Made by a program: the position numbers and the translations under genes
DNA from: Rutidosis leptorrhynchoides
Lineage: Eukaryota; Streptophyta; Magnoliopsida; Asterales; Asteraceae
Direction: 5' to 3'
DNA length: 64,000 nt
Assembly: GCF_046630445.1 (NCBI RefSeq)
Contig: NC_092334.1
Location: 109,131,001 to 109,195,000, forward strand
Shown here: one piece after another, positions 22,954-34,298 of the stretch
How the letters are laid out: the number at the start of each line of letters is the position of its first letter
How positions within the stretch are numbered: position 1 is the first letter of the stretch
Notes under the pieces: generated by a model
Databases searched by the model: none
The model's input: the letters and a program-made list of their open reading frames with translations, nothing else
Told to the model about the DNA's origin: nothing

Positions 22954-23637
22954 ATGGATAGACAACCCAATATTTTAAGAGACCTACCCGGAGACATGAT
23001 TGATGAAATCTTGTCTAGAGTCGGTCAGAATTCCTCGGCACAACTATTTAAGGCGAGATCAGTTTGTAAGACATTCGAAGAACGTTCCAAGAATGCCTTG
23101 GTTTATAAAAGGCTTTCGTTCGAAAGATGGGGGATATCACATTGGGAAATCCATAAGTTACGATGTGTTTACTTTGACGCATATATTGCGGGGAACCCAA
23201 ATGCTATTTTACGCAACGGGTTAAGAAATTATTTTGACTCAGTATATCCGAATATAGGACTTCGTGATTTAGAAAAAGCGGCTAACATGCAACATAAAGA
23301 AGCATGTTATGCTTACGGGTTAGTAATGTTCGCTTCTCACCAAAGTGAGAACAAGAACATCGGACTACAACTATTAAACAAAACGTTCCCACAAGTGACG
23401 GAGTCGGTAATTGGGGTAAGAAATGAGGTTTTTAGGTTATTACGAGACTGTTGGTCATTACGTAACCCTCGTCCCTTTGACGACATTACAACACGCTGTC
23501 TTATCAACGGCCATAACGGTTATGTTCCACAAGACCAAGGATGGGAAGTAGTCCTAGTAAAACCAGAATGCATGACTTGTTTCTGGACGTATGAATTACG
23601 TGTCTTTATTGCCTTTGCTGAACGACTTGTGTACTAG
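22954..23637 (+). CDS. F-box protein captured in retrotransposon leader
   Basis: Intact 227-codon ORF, ATG to TAG. Residues of about 5-50 form an F-box (ILRDLPGDMIDEILSRVGQN, then LFKARSVCKTFEERSKN), the module that docks a substrate receptor onto SKP1 in an SCF ubiquitin ligase. Residues of about 75-150 resemble a Sel1/TPR-like helical repeat (NPNAILRNGLRNYFD; LRDLEKAANMQHKEACYAYG). The C-terminus has a CMTC pair. The layout recalls plant F-box proteins of the At1g67623/At2g35280 type (from memory, unsearched). It lies 341 bp before gag, in sense. A TTTTACAG splice-acceptor match is at about 22933-22940. No intron is visible inside, which fits capture from spliced mRNA. It is the only undamaged large ORF in B. 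Confidence 0.8.
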   Translation: MDRQPNILRDLPGDMIDEILSRVGQNSSAQLFKARSVCKTFEERSKNALVYKRLSFERWGISHWEIHKLRCVYFDAYIAGNPNAILRNGLRNYFDSVYPNIGLRDLEKAANMQHKEACYAYGLVMFASHQSENKNIGLQLLNKTFPQVTESVIGVRNEVFRLLRDCWSLRNPRPFDDITTRCLINGHNGYVPQDQGWEVVLVKPECMTCFWTYELRVFIAFAERLVY

Positions 23638-23978
23638 CTAGAATTATCTTCACAACTATCTTGTATCAAAGTTATTGTGTGCTATATTTCATGCTTTATG
23701 TAAAATAAGCGGTATTGTAAGTTTGTAAAATATTGTATAAAAGTTTGAACGCGAAATATTATTACAATCAGTTTTTCATATAGAATTGTAGTAGTTGAAT
23801 TGTATATTAGCTACTAAGTATGAACTTAACGGGTACGTACTACCCGAATTTAAACTTATAAAACGCTAATATGAAGAAAAAGCTTTTATAAATGAGTTCA
23901 TATTATGCTACGAAATACTATTAACTACTCTTAATATTCTGTATGATTAACTTGTTCCATTTGACTATTTTGAAGGAA
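23638..23978 (+). other. F-box to gag intergenic leader of B, with hairpin
   Basis: 341 bp without an ORF. It contains CGGGTACGTACTACCCG at 23830-23846, an inverted repeat with 6-bp arms. Element A has CGGGTAGTACCTACCCG in the same place (41678-41694), and F has a decayed version (59126-59140). Spacing to the gag ATG is conserved. A packaging or dimerisation hairpin is possible (inference). Confidence 0.6.
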
Positions 23979-24731
23979 ATGGCACCGACTACTCGACACA
24001 CCGTGAATATGAATGAAGAGGAATTCCGTACTTTTCTAGCTTCAAACATAGCCGCAGTACAGGCTGTGCTACATACCAACAATAACCTTGGATCTGGCAG
24101 TACAGGAAATTGTGTAGGATGCACCTACAAAGAATTCACTGCCTGCAAACCTTTGGAATTTAATGGAACCGAAGGACCGATCGGATTGAAACGGTGGACC
24201 GAGAAGGTCGAATCGGTGTTTGACATAAGTAAGTGTACTGAAGAGGACAAAGTGAAGTACGCTACGCATACCTTTACAGGTTCTGCGTTAACATGGTGGA
24301 ATACCTATCTAGAGCAAGTGGGACAAGATGATGCGTACGCACTACCGTGGTCAGCATTCAAGCACTTGATGAACGAGAAGTACCGTCCCAGAACCAAGGT
24401 CAATAAGCTCAAGACAGAACTTAGAGGGTTACGAACCCAAGGATTTGATATTACCACGTACGAAAGACGATTCACAGAATTGTGCCTATTGTGTCCGGGA
24501 GCATTCGAAGATGAGGAAGAGAAGATCGAGGCGTTTGTGAAAGGATTACCGGAAAGAATCCAAGAAGATATAAGTTCACACGAGCCCGCCTCCATACAAC
24601 AGGCATGTAGAATGGCTCACAAACTAGTGAACCAGATTGAAGAAAGAATTAAAGAACAGACTGCTGAAGAGGCCAATGTGAAGCAAGTCAAAAGAAAGTG
24701 GGAGGAAAACGGTGATAAGAATCACCAATAA
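23979..24731 (+). pseudogene. Element B gag (capsid)
   Basis: The true start is ATG at 23979 (MAPTTRHTVNMNEEEFRTFL), matching the starts in A (41545) and F (59275); the ORF is open further upstream. Capsid domain at residues of about 60-220: [80 protein letters not shown]. It ends at a TAA where A and F have TAC (Tyr), just before the Asn-rich linker. Product: particle-forming protein. Confidence 0.88.
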
Positions 24732-25927
24732 AACAACAACAGCAATTACAACAATAATCGCAACAATTATCCCAACAATCGCAACATCAATCGCAACTAC
24801 AACAAACGGCCCAACAACAACAACAACAACAACAGCAACTACAACAATCATCCCAACAACAATAATAACCGCAACAACAACAACAATCAGAAGCAGCTAT
24901 GCCAAAGGTTTGAAAAGTATCACTCGGGGCTTTGCACCAAATTTTGCAACAAGTGTAAAAGAAATGGTCATAGCGCGGCGAAGTGTGAGGTCTACGGACC
25001 AGGGGTTAATAGAACGAAAGGAACAAATGGTGTCGGAATGAGTAATGGCGGAGCGTCTACGAACCAGGGGTTAATAGAACGAAAGGAACAAATGGTGTCG
25101 GAATGAGTAATGGCGGAGCAAGTAGTGTCGGAGCAAGTTATGCCAATATAGTTTGTTATAAATGTGGAAAACCGGGCCACATTATTAGAAATTGCCCGAG
25201 CCAGGAGAACACGAATGGACAAGGCCGCGGAAGAGTTTTCAATATTAATGCAGCAGAGGCACATGAAGACTCGGAGCTTGTTACGGGTACGTTTCTTATT
25301 GACAATAAATCTGCTTACGTTTTATTTGATTCGGGTGCGAATAGAAGCTATATGAGTAGAGATTTTTGTGCTAAATTAAGTTGTCCATTGACGCCTTTGG
25401 ATAGTAAATTTTTACTCGAATTAGCAAATGGTAAATTAATTTCAGCAGATAATATATGTCGGAATCGAGAAATTAAACTGGTTAGCGAAACATTTAAGAT
25501 TGATTTGATACCAGTAGAGTTAGGGAGTTTTGATGTGATAATCGGTATGGACTGGTTGAAAGAAGTGAAAGCAGAGATCGTTTGTTACAAAAATGCAATT
25601 CGCATTATACGAGAAAAAGGAAAATCCTTAATGGTGTACGGAGAAAAGGGCAACATGAAGCTACATCTTATTAGTAATTTGAAGGCACAAAAACTAATAA
25701 GAAAAGGTTGCTATGCTGTTCTAGCACACGTCGAGAAAGTACAAACTGAAGAAAAGAGCATCAATGATGTTCCCATTGCAAAAGAATTTTCCGATGTATT
25801 TCTGAAAGAATTACCGGGATTACCCCCACAGCGATCCGTTGAATTTCAAATAGATCTTGTACCAGGAGCTGCACCAATAGCTCGTGCTCCTTACAGACTC
25901 GCACCCAGCGAGATGAAAGAACTATAA
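24732..25927 (+). pseudogene. Element B nucleocapsid and protease, frameshifted
   Basis: After the Asn-rich linker (24732-24890), a 65-bp tandem duplication (24990-25054 and 25055-25119) moves the frame by 2, exactly the shift seen between gag and the downstream ORF. The open part from 25103 has zinc knuckle CYKCGKPGHIIRNC and retropepsin VLFDSGANRSYMS, where D of the usual DSGAD is changed to N (the catalytic Asp is kept). Then IGMDWLKEVKAEIVCYKNAI and the RT linker [12 protein letters not shown] follow. The frame is lost again at about 25926 by a 1-base deletion. Confidence 0.82.
24990..25119 (+). repeat. 65-bp tandem duplication in B nucleocapsid
   Basis: Two adjacent 65-bp copies, each starting GTCTACG and ending GGCGGAGC, with about one difference. 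A has a single copy. 65 is not a multiple of 3, so the duplication itself accounts for the frame change. Confidence 0.9.
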
Positions 25928-25995
25928 ACCAATTACAAGAACTTTTAGAGCGTGGTTTCATTCGACCAAGTACATCACCGTGGGGAGCTCCTGGT

Positions 25996-27825
25996 TTGTT
26001 TGTCAAGAAGAAAGATGGTACATTCAGGTTGTGTATCGACTACCGAGAGTTGAACAAACTTACCATCAAGAACCGCTACCCACTACCGAGAATCGACGAC
26101 TTATTTGATCAACTACAAGGCTCGTCTGTTTATTCAAAGATTGACTTACGTTCCGGGTATCATCAAATGCGGGTGAAAGAAGATGATATTCCAAAGACTG
26201 ATTTCAGAACACGTTACGGTCATTACGAGTTTATGGTCATGCCGTTTGGTTTAACTAATGCACCAGCTGTGTTCATGGACCTTATGAACCGAGTGTGTGG
26301 ACCATACCTTGACAAGTTTATCATTGTTTTCATTGATGACATACTTATTTACTCAAAGAATGACCAAGAACACGGTGAACATTTGAGAAAGGTGTTAGAA
26401 GTATTGAGGAAGGAAGAATTGTACGCTAAGTTTTCAAAGTGTGCATTTTGGTTGGAAGAAGTTCAATTCCTCGGTCACATAGTGAACAAAGAAGGTATTA
26501 AGGTGGATCCGGCAAAGATAGAAACTGTTGAAAAGTGGGAAACCCCGAAAACTCCGAAACACATACGCCAGTTTTTAGGACTAGCTGGTTACTACAGAAG
26601 GTTCATCCAAGACTTTTCCAGAATAGCAAAACCCTTGACTGCATTAACGCATAAAGGGAAGAAATTTGAATGGAATGATGAACAAGAGAAAGCGTTTCAG
26701 TTATTGAAGAAAAAGCTAACTACGGCACCTATATTGTCATTGCCTGAAGGGAATGATGATTTTGTGATTTATTGTGACGCATCAAAGCAAGGTCTCGGTT
26801 GTGTATTAATGCAACGAACGAAGGTGATTGCTTATGCGTCTAGACAATTGAAGATTCACGAACAAAATTATACGACGCATGATTTGGAATTAGGCGCGGT
26901 TGTTTTTGCATTAAAGACTTGGAGGCACTACTTATATGGGGTCAAAAGTATTATATATACCGACCACAAAAGTCTTCAACACATATTTAATCAGAAACAA
27001 CTGAATATGAGGCAGCGTAGGTGGATTGAATTATTGAATGATTACGACTTTGAGATTCGTTACCACCCGGGGAAGGCAAATGTGGTAGCCGATGCCTTGA
27101 GCAGGAAGGACAGAGAACCCATTCGAGTAAAATCTATGAATATAATGATTCATAATAACCTTACTACTCAAATAAAGGAGGCGCAACAAGGAGTTTTAAA
27201 AGAGGGAAATTTAAATGATGAAATACCTAAAGGATCGGAGAAACATCTTAATATTCGGGAAGACAGAACCCGGTATAGGGCTGAAAAGATTTGGGTACCA
27301 AAATTTGGAGATATGAGAGAAATGGTACTTAGAGAAGCTCATAAAACCAGATACTCAATACATCCTGGAACGGGGAAGATGTACAAGGATCTCAGGAAAT
27401 ATTTTTGGTGGCCGGGTATGAAAGCCGATGTTGCTAAATACGTAGGGGAATGTTTGACGTGTTCTAAGGTCAAAGCTGAGCATCAGAAACCAACAGGTCT
27501 ACTTAAACAACCCGAAATCCCGGAATGGAAATGGGAAAACATTACCATGGATTTCATCACTAAATTGCCAAGGACTGCAAGTGGTTTTGATACTATTTGG
27601 GTAATAGTTGATTGTCTCACCAAATCAGCACATTTCCTGCCAATAAGAGAAGATGACAAGATGGAGAAGTTAGCACGACTGTATTTGAAGGAAGTCGTCT
27701 CCATACATGGAATACCAATCTCTATTATCTCTGATAGGGATGGCAGATTTATTTCAAGATTTTGGCAGACATTACAGCAAGCATTAGGAACTCGTCTAGA
27801 CATGAGTACTACCTATCATCCATAA
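25996..27825 (+). CDS. Element B RT, RNase H and integrase (long open part)
   Basis: 609 open codons. The RT palm has [15 protein letters not shown] and the catalytic box [11 protein letters not shown] intact (residues of about 100-125). The RT thumb has [10 protein letters not shown]. RNase H has [17 protein letters not shown] and [11 protein letters not shown]. The integrase zinc domain is [11 protein letters not shown] to [11 protein letters not shown]. The integrase core has Asp in MDFITKLP and Asp in [10 protein letters not shown]. It ends at TAA in place of CAA (Gln), just before the catalytic Glu, which is in the next segment. The true polyprotein runs upstream; the ATG given by the open frame is internal. 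Confidence 0.88.
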   Translation: MFVKKKDGTFRLCIDYRELNKLTIKNRYPLPRIDDLFDQLQGSSVYSKIDLRSGYHQMRVKEDDIPKTDFRTRYGHYEFMVMPFGLTNAPAVFMDLMNRVCGPYLDKFIIVFIDDILIYSKNDQEHGEHLRKVLEVLRKEELYAKFSKCAFWLEEVQFLGHIVNKEGIKVDPAKIETVEKWETPKTPKHIRQFLGLAGYYRRFIQDFSRIAKPLTALTHKGKKFEWNDEQEKAFQLLKKKLTTAPILSLPEGNDDFVIYCDASKQGLGCVLMQRTKVIAYASRQLKIHEQNYTTHDLELGAVVFALKTWRHYLYGVKSIIYTDHKSLQHIFNQKQLNMRQRRWIELLNDYDFEIRYHPGKANVVADALSRKDREPIRVKSMNIMIHNNLTTQIKEAQQGVLKEGNLNDEIPKGSEKHLNIREDRTRYRAEKIWVPKFGDMREMVLREAHKTRYSIHPGTGKMYKDLRKYFWWPGMKADVAKYVGECLTCSKVKAEHQKPTGLLKQPEIPEWKWENITMDFITKLPRTASGFDTIWVIVDCLTKSAHFLPIREDDKMEKLARLYLKEVVSIHGIPISIISDRDGRFISRFWQTLQQALGTRLDMSTTYHP

Positions 27826-28613
27826 ACTGATGGGCAGAGTGAAAGGACGATACAAACGCTTGAAGACATGCTACAAGCATGTGTTATTGATTTCGGAAAC
27901 AGTTGGGATCGACATCTACTATTAGCAGAATTTTCCTACAACAACAAGAACCATTCAAGCATTGAGATGGCGCCGTTTGAAGCACTTTATGGTAGAAAGT
28001 GCAGGTCTCCGATTTGTTGGAGTGAAATGGGGGATAGACAGATTACGGGTCCAGAGATAATACAAGAAACTACCGAGAAGATCATCCAAATTCAACAACG
28101 GTTGAAAACCGCCCAAAGTCGACAAAAGAGCTACGCCGACATTAAAAGAAAAGACATAGAATTTGAAATTGGAGAGATGGTCATGCTTAAGGTTGCACCT
28201 TGGAAATGTGTTGTTCGATTTGGTAAACGAGGGAAATTAAATCCAAGGTATATTGGACCATTCAAGATTATTGATCGTGTCAGACCAGTAGCTTACCGAC
28301 TTGAGTTACCTCAACAACTTGCGAATGTACATAACACTTTCCACATCTCAAATTTGAAGAAATGTTTTGCTAAAGAAGATCTCACTATTCCATTGGACGA
28401 AATCTAAATCAATGAAAAACTTCAATTCATTGAAGAACCCGTCGAAATAATGGATTGTGAGGTTAAGAGACTTAAACAAAACAAGATACCGATTGTTAAG
28501 GTTCGATGGAATGCTCGTAGAGGACCCGAGTTCACCTGGGAATGAGAAGATCAGATGAAGAAGAAATACCCGCATTTATTTCCAGAAGATACGTCAAAAC
28601 CTCCAACTGCTTA
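27826..28613 (+). pseudogene. Element B integrase end and chromodomain-like tail
   Basis: Same frame after the stop at 27823-27825. It holds the third integrase catalytic residue in [15 protein letters not shown] and the [19 protein letters not shown] region. A second CAA to TAA stop is at 28405-28407. The remaining tail has chromodomain-like [16 protein letters not shown], then a TGA, at the position of the usual Arg-Glu-Asp. A 3' hairpin, AAATTTCAGGACGAAATTT, is at 28614-28632. Confidence 0.8.
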
Positions 28614-28649
28614 AAATTTCAGGACGAAATTTATTTAACCGGTAGGTAC

Positions 28650-29737
28650 TGTAGTGACCCGAACTTTTCCATGTTTATATATATATTAAATGAAATTGTT
28701 ATTTACATGATTAAGTGTTTCCAACATGTTAAGCAATCAAACTTGTTAAGACTTGATTAATTGAAATATGTTTCATATAGACAATTGACCACCCAAGTTG
28801 ACCGGTGATTCACGAACGTTAAAACTTGTAAAAACTATATGATGACATATATATGGATATATATATATATATTTAACATGATACTATGATAAGTAAACAT
28901 ATCATTAAGTATATTAACAATGAACTACATATGTAAAAACAAGACTACTAACTTAATGATTTTTAAACGAGACATATATGTAACGATTATCGTTGTAAAG
29001 ACATTTAATGTATATATATCATATTAAGAGATATTCATACATGATAATATCATGATAATATAATAATTTAAAATCTCAATTGATATTATAAACATTGGGT
29101 TAACAACATTTAACAAGATCGTTAACCTAAAGGTTTCAAAACAACACTTACATGTAACGACTAACGATGACTTAACGACTCAGTTAAAATGTATATACAT
29201 GTAGTTTTTTAATATGTATTTATACACTTTTGAAAGACTTAAATACACTTATCAAAATACTTCTACTTAACAAAAATGCTTACAATTACATCCTCGTTCA
29301 GTTTCATCAACAATTCTACTCGTATGCACCCGTATTCGTACTCGTACAATACACAGCTTTTAGATGTATGTACTATTGGTATATACACTCCAATGATCAG
29401 CTCTTAGCAGCCCATGTGAGTCACCTAACACATGTGGGAACCATCATTTGGCAACTAGCATAAAATATCTCATAAAATTACAAAAATATGAGTAATCATT
29501 CATGACTTATTTACATGAAAACAAAATTACATATCCTTTATATCTAATCCATACACCAACGACCAAAAACACCTACAAACACTTTCATTCTTCAATTTTT
29601 TTCATCTAATTGATCTCTCTCAAGTTCTATCTTCAAGTTCTAAGTGTTCTTCATATATTCTACAAGTTCTAGTTACATAAAATCAAGAATACTTTCAAGT
29701 TTGCTAGCTCACTTTCAATCTTGTAAGGTGATCATCC
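28650..29737 (+). repeat. 3' LTR of B, first part
   Basis: Begins TGTAGTGACCCGAAC right after GGTAGGTAC. It is cut at 29737 by element E, whose target duplication CATCC is at 29733-29737 and 39261-39265. It continues at 39261. Confidence 0.9.
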
Positions 29738-32034
29738 TGTAGCGACCCGACCAAATCATGTTTGACAGCGCCGTCTACTTAGGTCCCGTTACGTGGTCAT
29801 AAGTCTTTAAAACAACGTTTGACCAAAAGATATGTCGCATTCATTTTAAATGTAAAGATTGTTCAAAGTTTACGAGAATAGTTCCACCACAAGTTACGAT
29901 ACAAAGTTTTAAGTACAAATGAAACTTATGCGACACAATTTAAAAGTAGTCAAAAGACGCTCAATGTATGCATATATACTCGACATCCAATGCAAGTATC
30001 AAAATAATGAGTGGAAGCATGTATCATGTATCGTTCAAGGACCTGAGAAAAACATAGAAATCTGTCAACGAAAACGTTGGTGAAATCATAGGTTTAAGTA
30101 AGTAAGTACAAGTGAACCACAAGATTTGCATCAATGAAATAATAGTAATACATTCCAAAAGTTTGTTTCACGAGCACCCAATTATCAATGCTTAACATTT
30201 CCTTCCATTGAACCCCATCACTTAGTGCTAGAACATACACTGTTTCTCGAAAATATATTTCATTCGTAAACGGTAGCGAACCGTTTGAATGAGGGTTTGT
30301 CAAACCCATATGGATCCATACAACATAAGTTCTCGCTTACACCCGGCAAGTGTAACTAATGATAATCGAATTGAGGATTTTGTTCTAAACTCGTATGTAG
30401 AATGTTTGTTTTCCTGTACTTGTGTTCACTTAGTAAAGAAATGTTTATGTTTTCTCATCCCAAATGTAAGTTCAAAAAGAGTAAAAGTGGGACTATGATC
30501 TCACCTTGAGTGCACGTACGAAAAGTACTTCACAAAATAACGTGTGCGAAGGATAGTGCTAGTCTTGACCTAAACAAATAGGTCGCATCAATAACGGTAA
30601 ACACAATAGGTCAAAGATGTTCAATTAGTCCTATGGCTCGTTAAGACTCGATCATAATAGCATGTGAATCAAATTGTCATGTTTCATGCAAGGTACAAGT
30701 ATAAAAACATGTTAGAACGATTGCACAAATATTTGGTTAAGTTTGATTAAAAGTCAAACTTTGGTCGGTCAAAGTCAACGAAAGTCAACACGTTCGGGTC
30801 GGGTTCCGAACTATTTTTCTGAGGTTTTTATTCATATATAAGCATGTTAGAACAAGTCTCATGTGAATCGGAGGTCCGTAGTATGCCAAACATTTTTCGT
30901 ATTTTGGACATGGAGGTCAGAACCTGACCCCCTTATATGTCGCGCCGCGACATGAAAGGGCCGCGCCGCGGCAAAGGCCGGATGCTGGTGCCTGGCCAGT
31001 CCCAAATGTTCAAGTCTCAATCCAAAACCTTTTTGTGCATAAAACACAAACCGCTAACACTTAGGACTCGCACCTTATATCGTTGGAAAGCTCTTTTGAC
31101 GTAGAATGCAACTAAACACAATTCATCAATCAAAAACCTCATTTGTAACAACCGAGTTTTCAAACCAAGTGATCATTCAATGCACACATTAATGCTTCAA
31201 ACTCACCAATGCACATTTAATGATTTAGGCATTCAATGCATACATATGACATGCCATTTTGTAGGTAATTGAGCATACAATACAACTAACAACTTACTAA
31301 CAACAAATCATGGCAATCAATGCATCAAATAATCATTTCAAGTTCATTAAACCCTAGCTCAATTCCACCAAAAATCACTAATCAAGTTTATGGAGTTTTC
31401 TCAAGGAACCTACACATCAATTTGAAGCTAGTGATACTAGGAACACAATTAAAACATGAACTTTTAACATCTAACAACATATGATCATCCAAAATTCAAG
31501 AACAACACACCAAAATTCAAGTTCATGCTAGTTATACTAAAACAACGAGATCGAGCATACAAATTACATACACGACATCACAATGAGCCATAGACACTAA
31601 CTAACACCTTTTCAAGTCAAAAACATGAATTTAGAGAAATCTAGAGTTTTAGAAATGTTACCCAAACGAGATGAAGTTGGTACCAAAATGAAGAGGAGGA
31701 AGAGAGGATTACGAATATGTAATTTATTTTGTTGTAAGCCTCCTAGATCGGATTTAGATGATGATTGAATGAATTTGGAAATGGTGTGTGTGTTCTTGCT
31801 AGAGAGAAAGAGAGAGAGATGGAGATGATAATGAATGAGTGAAAGGGGTTTGACCCTTTGACCTAGTCAAGGGTTTGATCCCTTGTCAAGTTTAGTCCCT
31901 CAACTTTCATTCGGGTGCGTGAATTACCTAAACGAGATAATTTAAAACGCGTATCAACGGAAGATGTTATAAACATATAACGGAGTTTAAATTAGTATAA
32001 CGGAAAAGTAGACGGAAAAAGGCGGGATGTTACA
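29738..32034 (-). repeat. 3' LTR of E
   Basis: In element sense TGTAACATCCCGCC to GGTCGGGTCGCTACA. It contains twin CpG palindromes and a TATA box (30931-30972), and a conserved block with AGTCCCACTTTTAC (minus strand, about 30480-30500). No credible ORF. Confidence 0.92.
30931..30972 (-). promoter_or_regulatory. E 3' LTR core promoter: twin palindromes plus TATA
   Basis: On the minus strand: GCCGCGGCGCGGC (30960-30972), then ATGTCGCGGCGCGACAT (30937-30953), then TATAAGG (30931-30937). Both are perfect odd palindromes around one centre base and are seven bases apart. The TATA-like motif touches the second palindrome. Same layout as in the unrelated Athila LTRs. Confidence 0.65.
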
Positions 32035-32071
32035 TTACCTACTCCTTAAAAGAAATTTCGTCCCGAAATTT
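32035..32071 (-). other. E 3' hairpin and polypurine tract
   Basis: On the minus strand AAATTTCGGGACGAAATTT (32053-32071), an inverted repeat with 8-bp arms, is followed by TTTTAAGGAGTAGGTAA against the LTR. The purine run AAGGAGTAGG is a plausible second-strand primer. A and B have the same hairpin at 14206-14224 and 28614-28632. Confidence 0.65.
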
Positions 32072-34292
32072 AAGTAGGCGTAGTAGTCGTTGTTTCTTCC
32101 TCGAGATCTTGCGTTTCTGAATTCACGAATAGATGAGGATACTTCCTTTGCATTTGATCTTGTCTTTCCCAAGTAAACTCGGGTCCTCTTTTGGAGTTCC
32201 AACGGACTTTAACAATCGGGATTCGACTTTGTTTCAATATCTTGACGGAGGTGTCCACAATTTCAACCGGTTCCTCCACAAAATGAAGTTTGTCATCAAT
32301 AGTAAGTTCCTCGAGAGGGATGACGATATCGGGTTCAGCAAGACACTTTTTCAAGTTAGATACATGGAAGGTAGGATGAACGGAACTCAGTTGAGGCGGA
32401 AGATCTAAACGATAAGCAACGGTTCCAATACGCTCCAAGATTTCGAAAGGACCAATATACCGCGGATTTAGCTTCCAGCGTTTCCCAAAACGGATTACAC
32501 CCTTCCAAGGTGCGACCTTTAACATTACTCGGTCACCGACTTGAAATTCAAGATCGTTGCGTCGTTTGTCGGTATAGCTCTTTTGACGACTTCGGGCCGT
32601 CCTAAGCCTATCTCGGATTTGAACAATTTTCTCGGTGGTTTCGTGAATGAGTTCGGGTCCGGTGATTTGTACGTCGCCTACCTCGGCCCAACAAAGAGGT
32701 GAACGACATTTTCGACCGTATAGCGCTTCAAAAGGTGCGGCTTTAATACTCGCGTGATAACTATTGTTGTAAGAGAACTCGGCGAGAGGTAAGTGCTTGT
32801 CCCAAGATTTTCCGAAATCAACCACGCAAGCTCGTAACATGTCCTCTAAGGTTTGAATCGTACGTTCGCTTTGTCCATCGGTTTGAGGATGATATGCGGT
32901 GCTCATGTCTAAACGCGTTCCCAACGCTTCTTGCAATGTACGCCAAAATCTAGAAATGAAACGGCCATCTCGGTCGGAGATAATCGATAAAGGTACACCG
33001 TGTCGGGCTACGATTTCCTTAATGTAAAGTTGTGCAAGTTTCTCCATTTTGTCCGTTTCTTTCATGGCAAGGAAGTGTGCGGATTTGGTGAGACGGTCAA
33101 CAATAACCCAAATGGTATCATAACCGCCCGTCGTTTTTGGTAGTTTGGTGATAAAATCCATCGTTATTCTTTCCCACTTCCATTGCGGGATCTCGGGTTG
33201 TTGAAGTAGTCCGGACGGTCTTTGGTGTTCAGCTTTGACTTTGGAACATGTCAAACACTTGGAAACATAAGTAGCTACGTCCCTTTTGATGTTCGGCCAC
33301 CAATATAGCTGTTTAAGGTCGTGGTACATCTTATTGGCACCGGGGTGAATCGAGTATCGTGACTTATGGGCTTCATCTAAAATAAGGCTTCGTAGGTCCC
33401 CATAACTAGGCACCCAAATCCTTCCGGCGTAATATCGGAGTCCGGTCTCCCTAATTTCGAATCGAGAGACGAGAATGTTCAAGAGCTCGTGTGAAAGGTT
33501 TTCATCCTTGAGAGCCTCATCTTGGGCTACCCGAATTTGGCTATTAAGGTTTGTGTGGATGGTGATGTTTAAGGCTCGGACACGAAGAGGCACCGCTCTT
33601 TCTTTTCGACTTAAGGCATCGGCTACTACATTTGCCTTCCCGGAATGGTAACGAAGCTCGCAATCGTAATCGTTTAAGGTTTCAATCCACCTTCGTTGTC
33701 TCATGTTTAGTTGCTTTTGATCGAAAATGTGTTGGAGACTTTTGTGGTCGGTAAAGATAGTACTCTTGGTTCCATAAAGATAGTGTCTCCACATTTTAAG
33801 TGCAAAGACAACGGCTCCGAGTTCGAGATCATGTGTCGTATAGTTTCGTTCATGAATTTTGAGTTGTCGAGAAGCATAAGCAATGACTTTCGTTCGTTGC
33901 ATCAATATACACCCAAAACCATGTTTCGAGGCATCACAATATACAACAAAGTCATCATTGCCTTCGGGAAGTGACAAGATAGGAGCGGTGGTTAGCTTCG
34001 TTTTCAAGATTTGGAATGCGGATTCATGTTCGGTCGCCCAAATGAATTTCTTTCCCTTGTGAGTCAATGCGGTTAGAGGACGTGCAACCAAAGAGAAGTT
34101 TTCGATGAATCTACGATAGTACCCGGCGAGACCCAAGAATTGACGAATGTGAGTAGGAGTAGTAGGAGTCTCCCATTTACTAATGGCTTCGATTTTCGTG
34201 GGATCGACTTTAATACCTTGATCACTTACAACATGACCAAGAAATTGAACTTCCTTCAACCAAAATTCACACTTGGAGAATTTGGCATAAAG
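32070..34292 (-). CDS. Element E RT thumb, RNase H, integrase, chromodomain-like tail
   Basis: About 740 codons, in the same frame as the upstream gag-PR-RT part but after TAA (34299-34301) and TGA (34293-34295). RT thumb [18 protein letters not shown]; RNase [18 protein letters not shown] and [13 protein letters not shown]; integrase zinc domain [11 protein letters not shown] to [11 protein letters not shown]; integrase Asp in MDFITKLPK, Asp in [10 protein letters not shown], Glu in DGQSERTIQ. The tail [20 protein letters not shown] then [20 protein letters not shown] is chromodomain-like. The rest is intact to its own stop, ending [10 protein letters not shown]. Confidence 0.9.
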   Translation of the reverse strand, partial: LYAKFSKCEFWLKEVQFLGHVVSDQGIKVDPTKIEAISKWETPTTPTHIRQFLGLAGYYRRFIENFSLVARPLTALTHKGKKFIWATEHESAFQILKTKLTTAPILSLPEGNDDFVVYCDASKHGFGCILMQRTKVIAYASRQLKIHERNYTTHDLELGAVVFALKMWRHYLYGTKSTIFTDHKSLQHIFDQKQLNMRQRRWIETLNDYDCELRYHSGKANVVADALSRKERAVPLRVRALNITIHTNLNSQIRVAQDEALKDENLSHELLNILVSRFEIRETGLRYYAGRIWVPSYGDLRSLILDEAHKSRYSIHPGANKMYHDLKQLYWWPNIKRDVATYVSKCLTCSKVKAEHQRPSGLLQQPEIPQWKWERITMDFITKLPKTTGGYDTIWVIVDRLTKSAHFLAMKETDKMEKLAQLYIKEIVARHGVPLSIISDRDGRFISRFWRTLQEALGTRLDMSTAYHPQTDGQSERTIQTLEDMLRACVVDFGKSWDKHLPLAEFSYNNSYHASIKAAPFEALYGRKCRSPLCWAEVGDVQITGPELIHETTEKIVQIRDRLRTARSRQKSYTDKRRNDLEFQVGDRVMLKVAPWKGVIRFGKRWKLNPRYIGPFEILERIGTVAYRLDLPPQLSSVHPTFHVSNLKKCLAEPDIVIPLEELTIDDKLHFVEEPVEIVDTSVKILKQSRIPIVKVRWNSKRGPEFTWERQDQMQRKYPHLFVNSETQDLEEETTTTTPT

Positions 34293-34298
34293 TCATTC

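Noticed and set aside
22954..23637. F-box ORF as an ordinary host gene trapped between insertions
   Set aside because: It occurs in three elements at the same distance before gag and in the same sense, so it belongs to the element.
30859..31047. 62-codon open frame repeated at 38085-38273
   Set aside because: Lies in both LTRs of E across the promoter palindromes; it is duplicated only because LTRs are duplicated.
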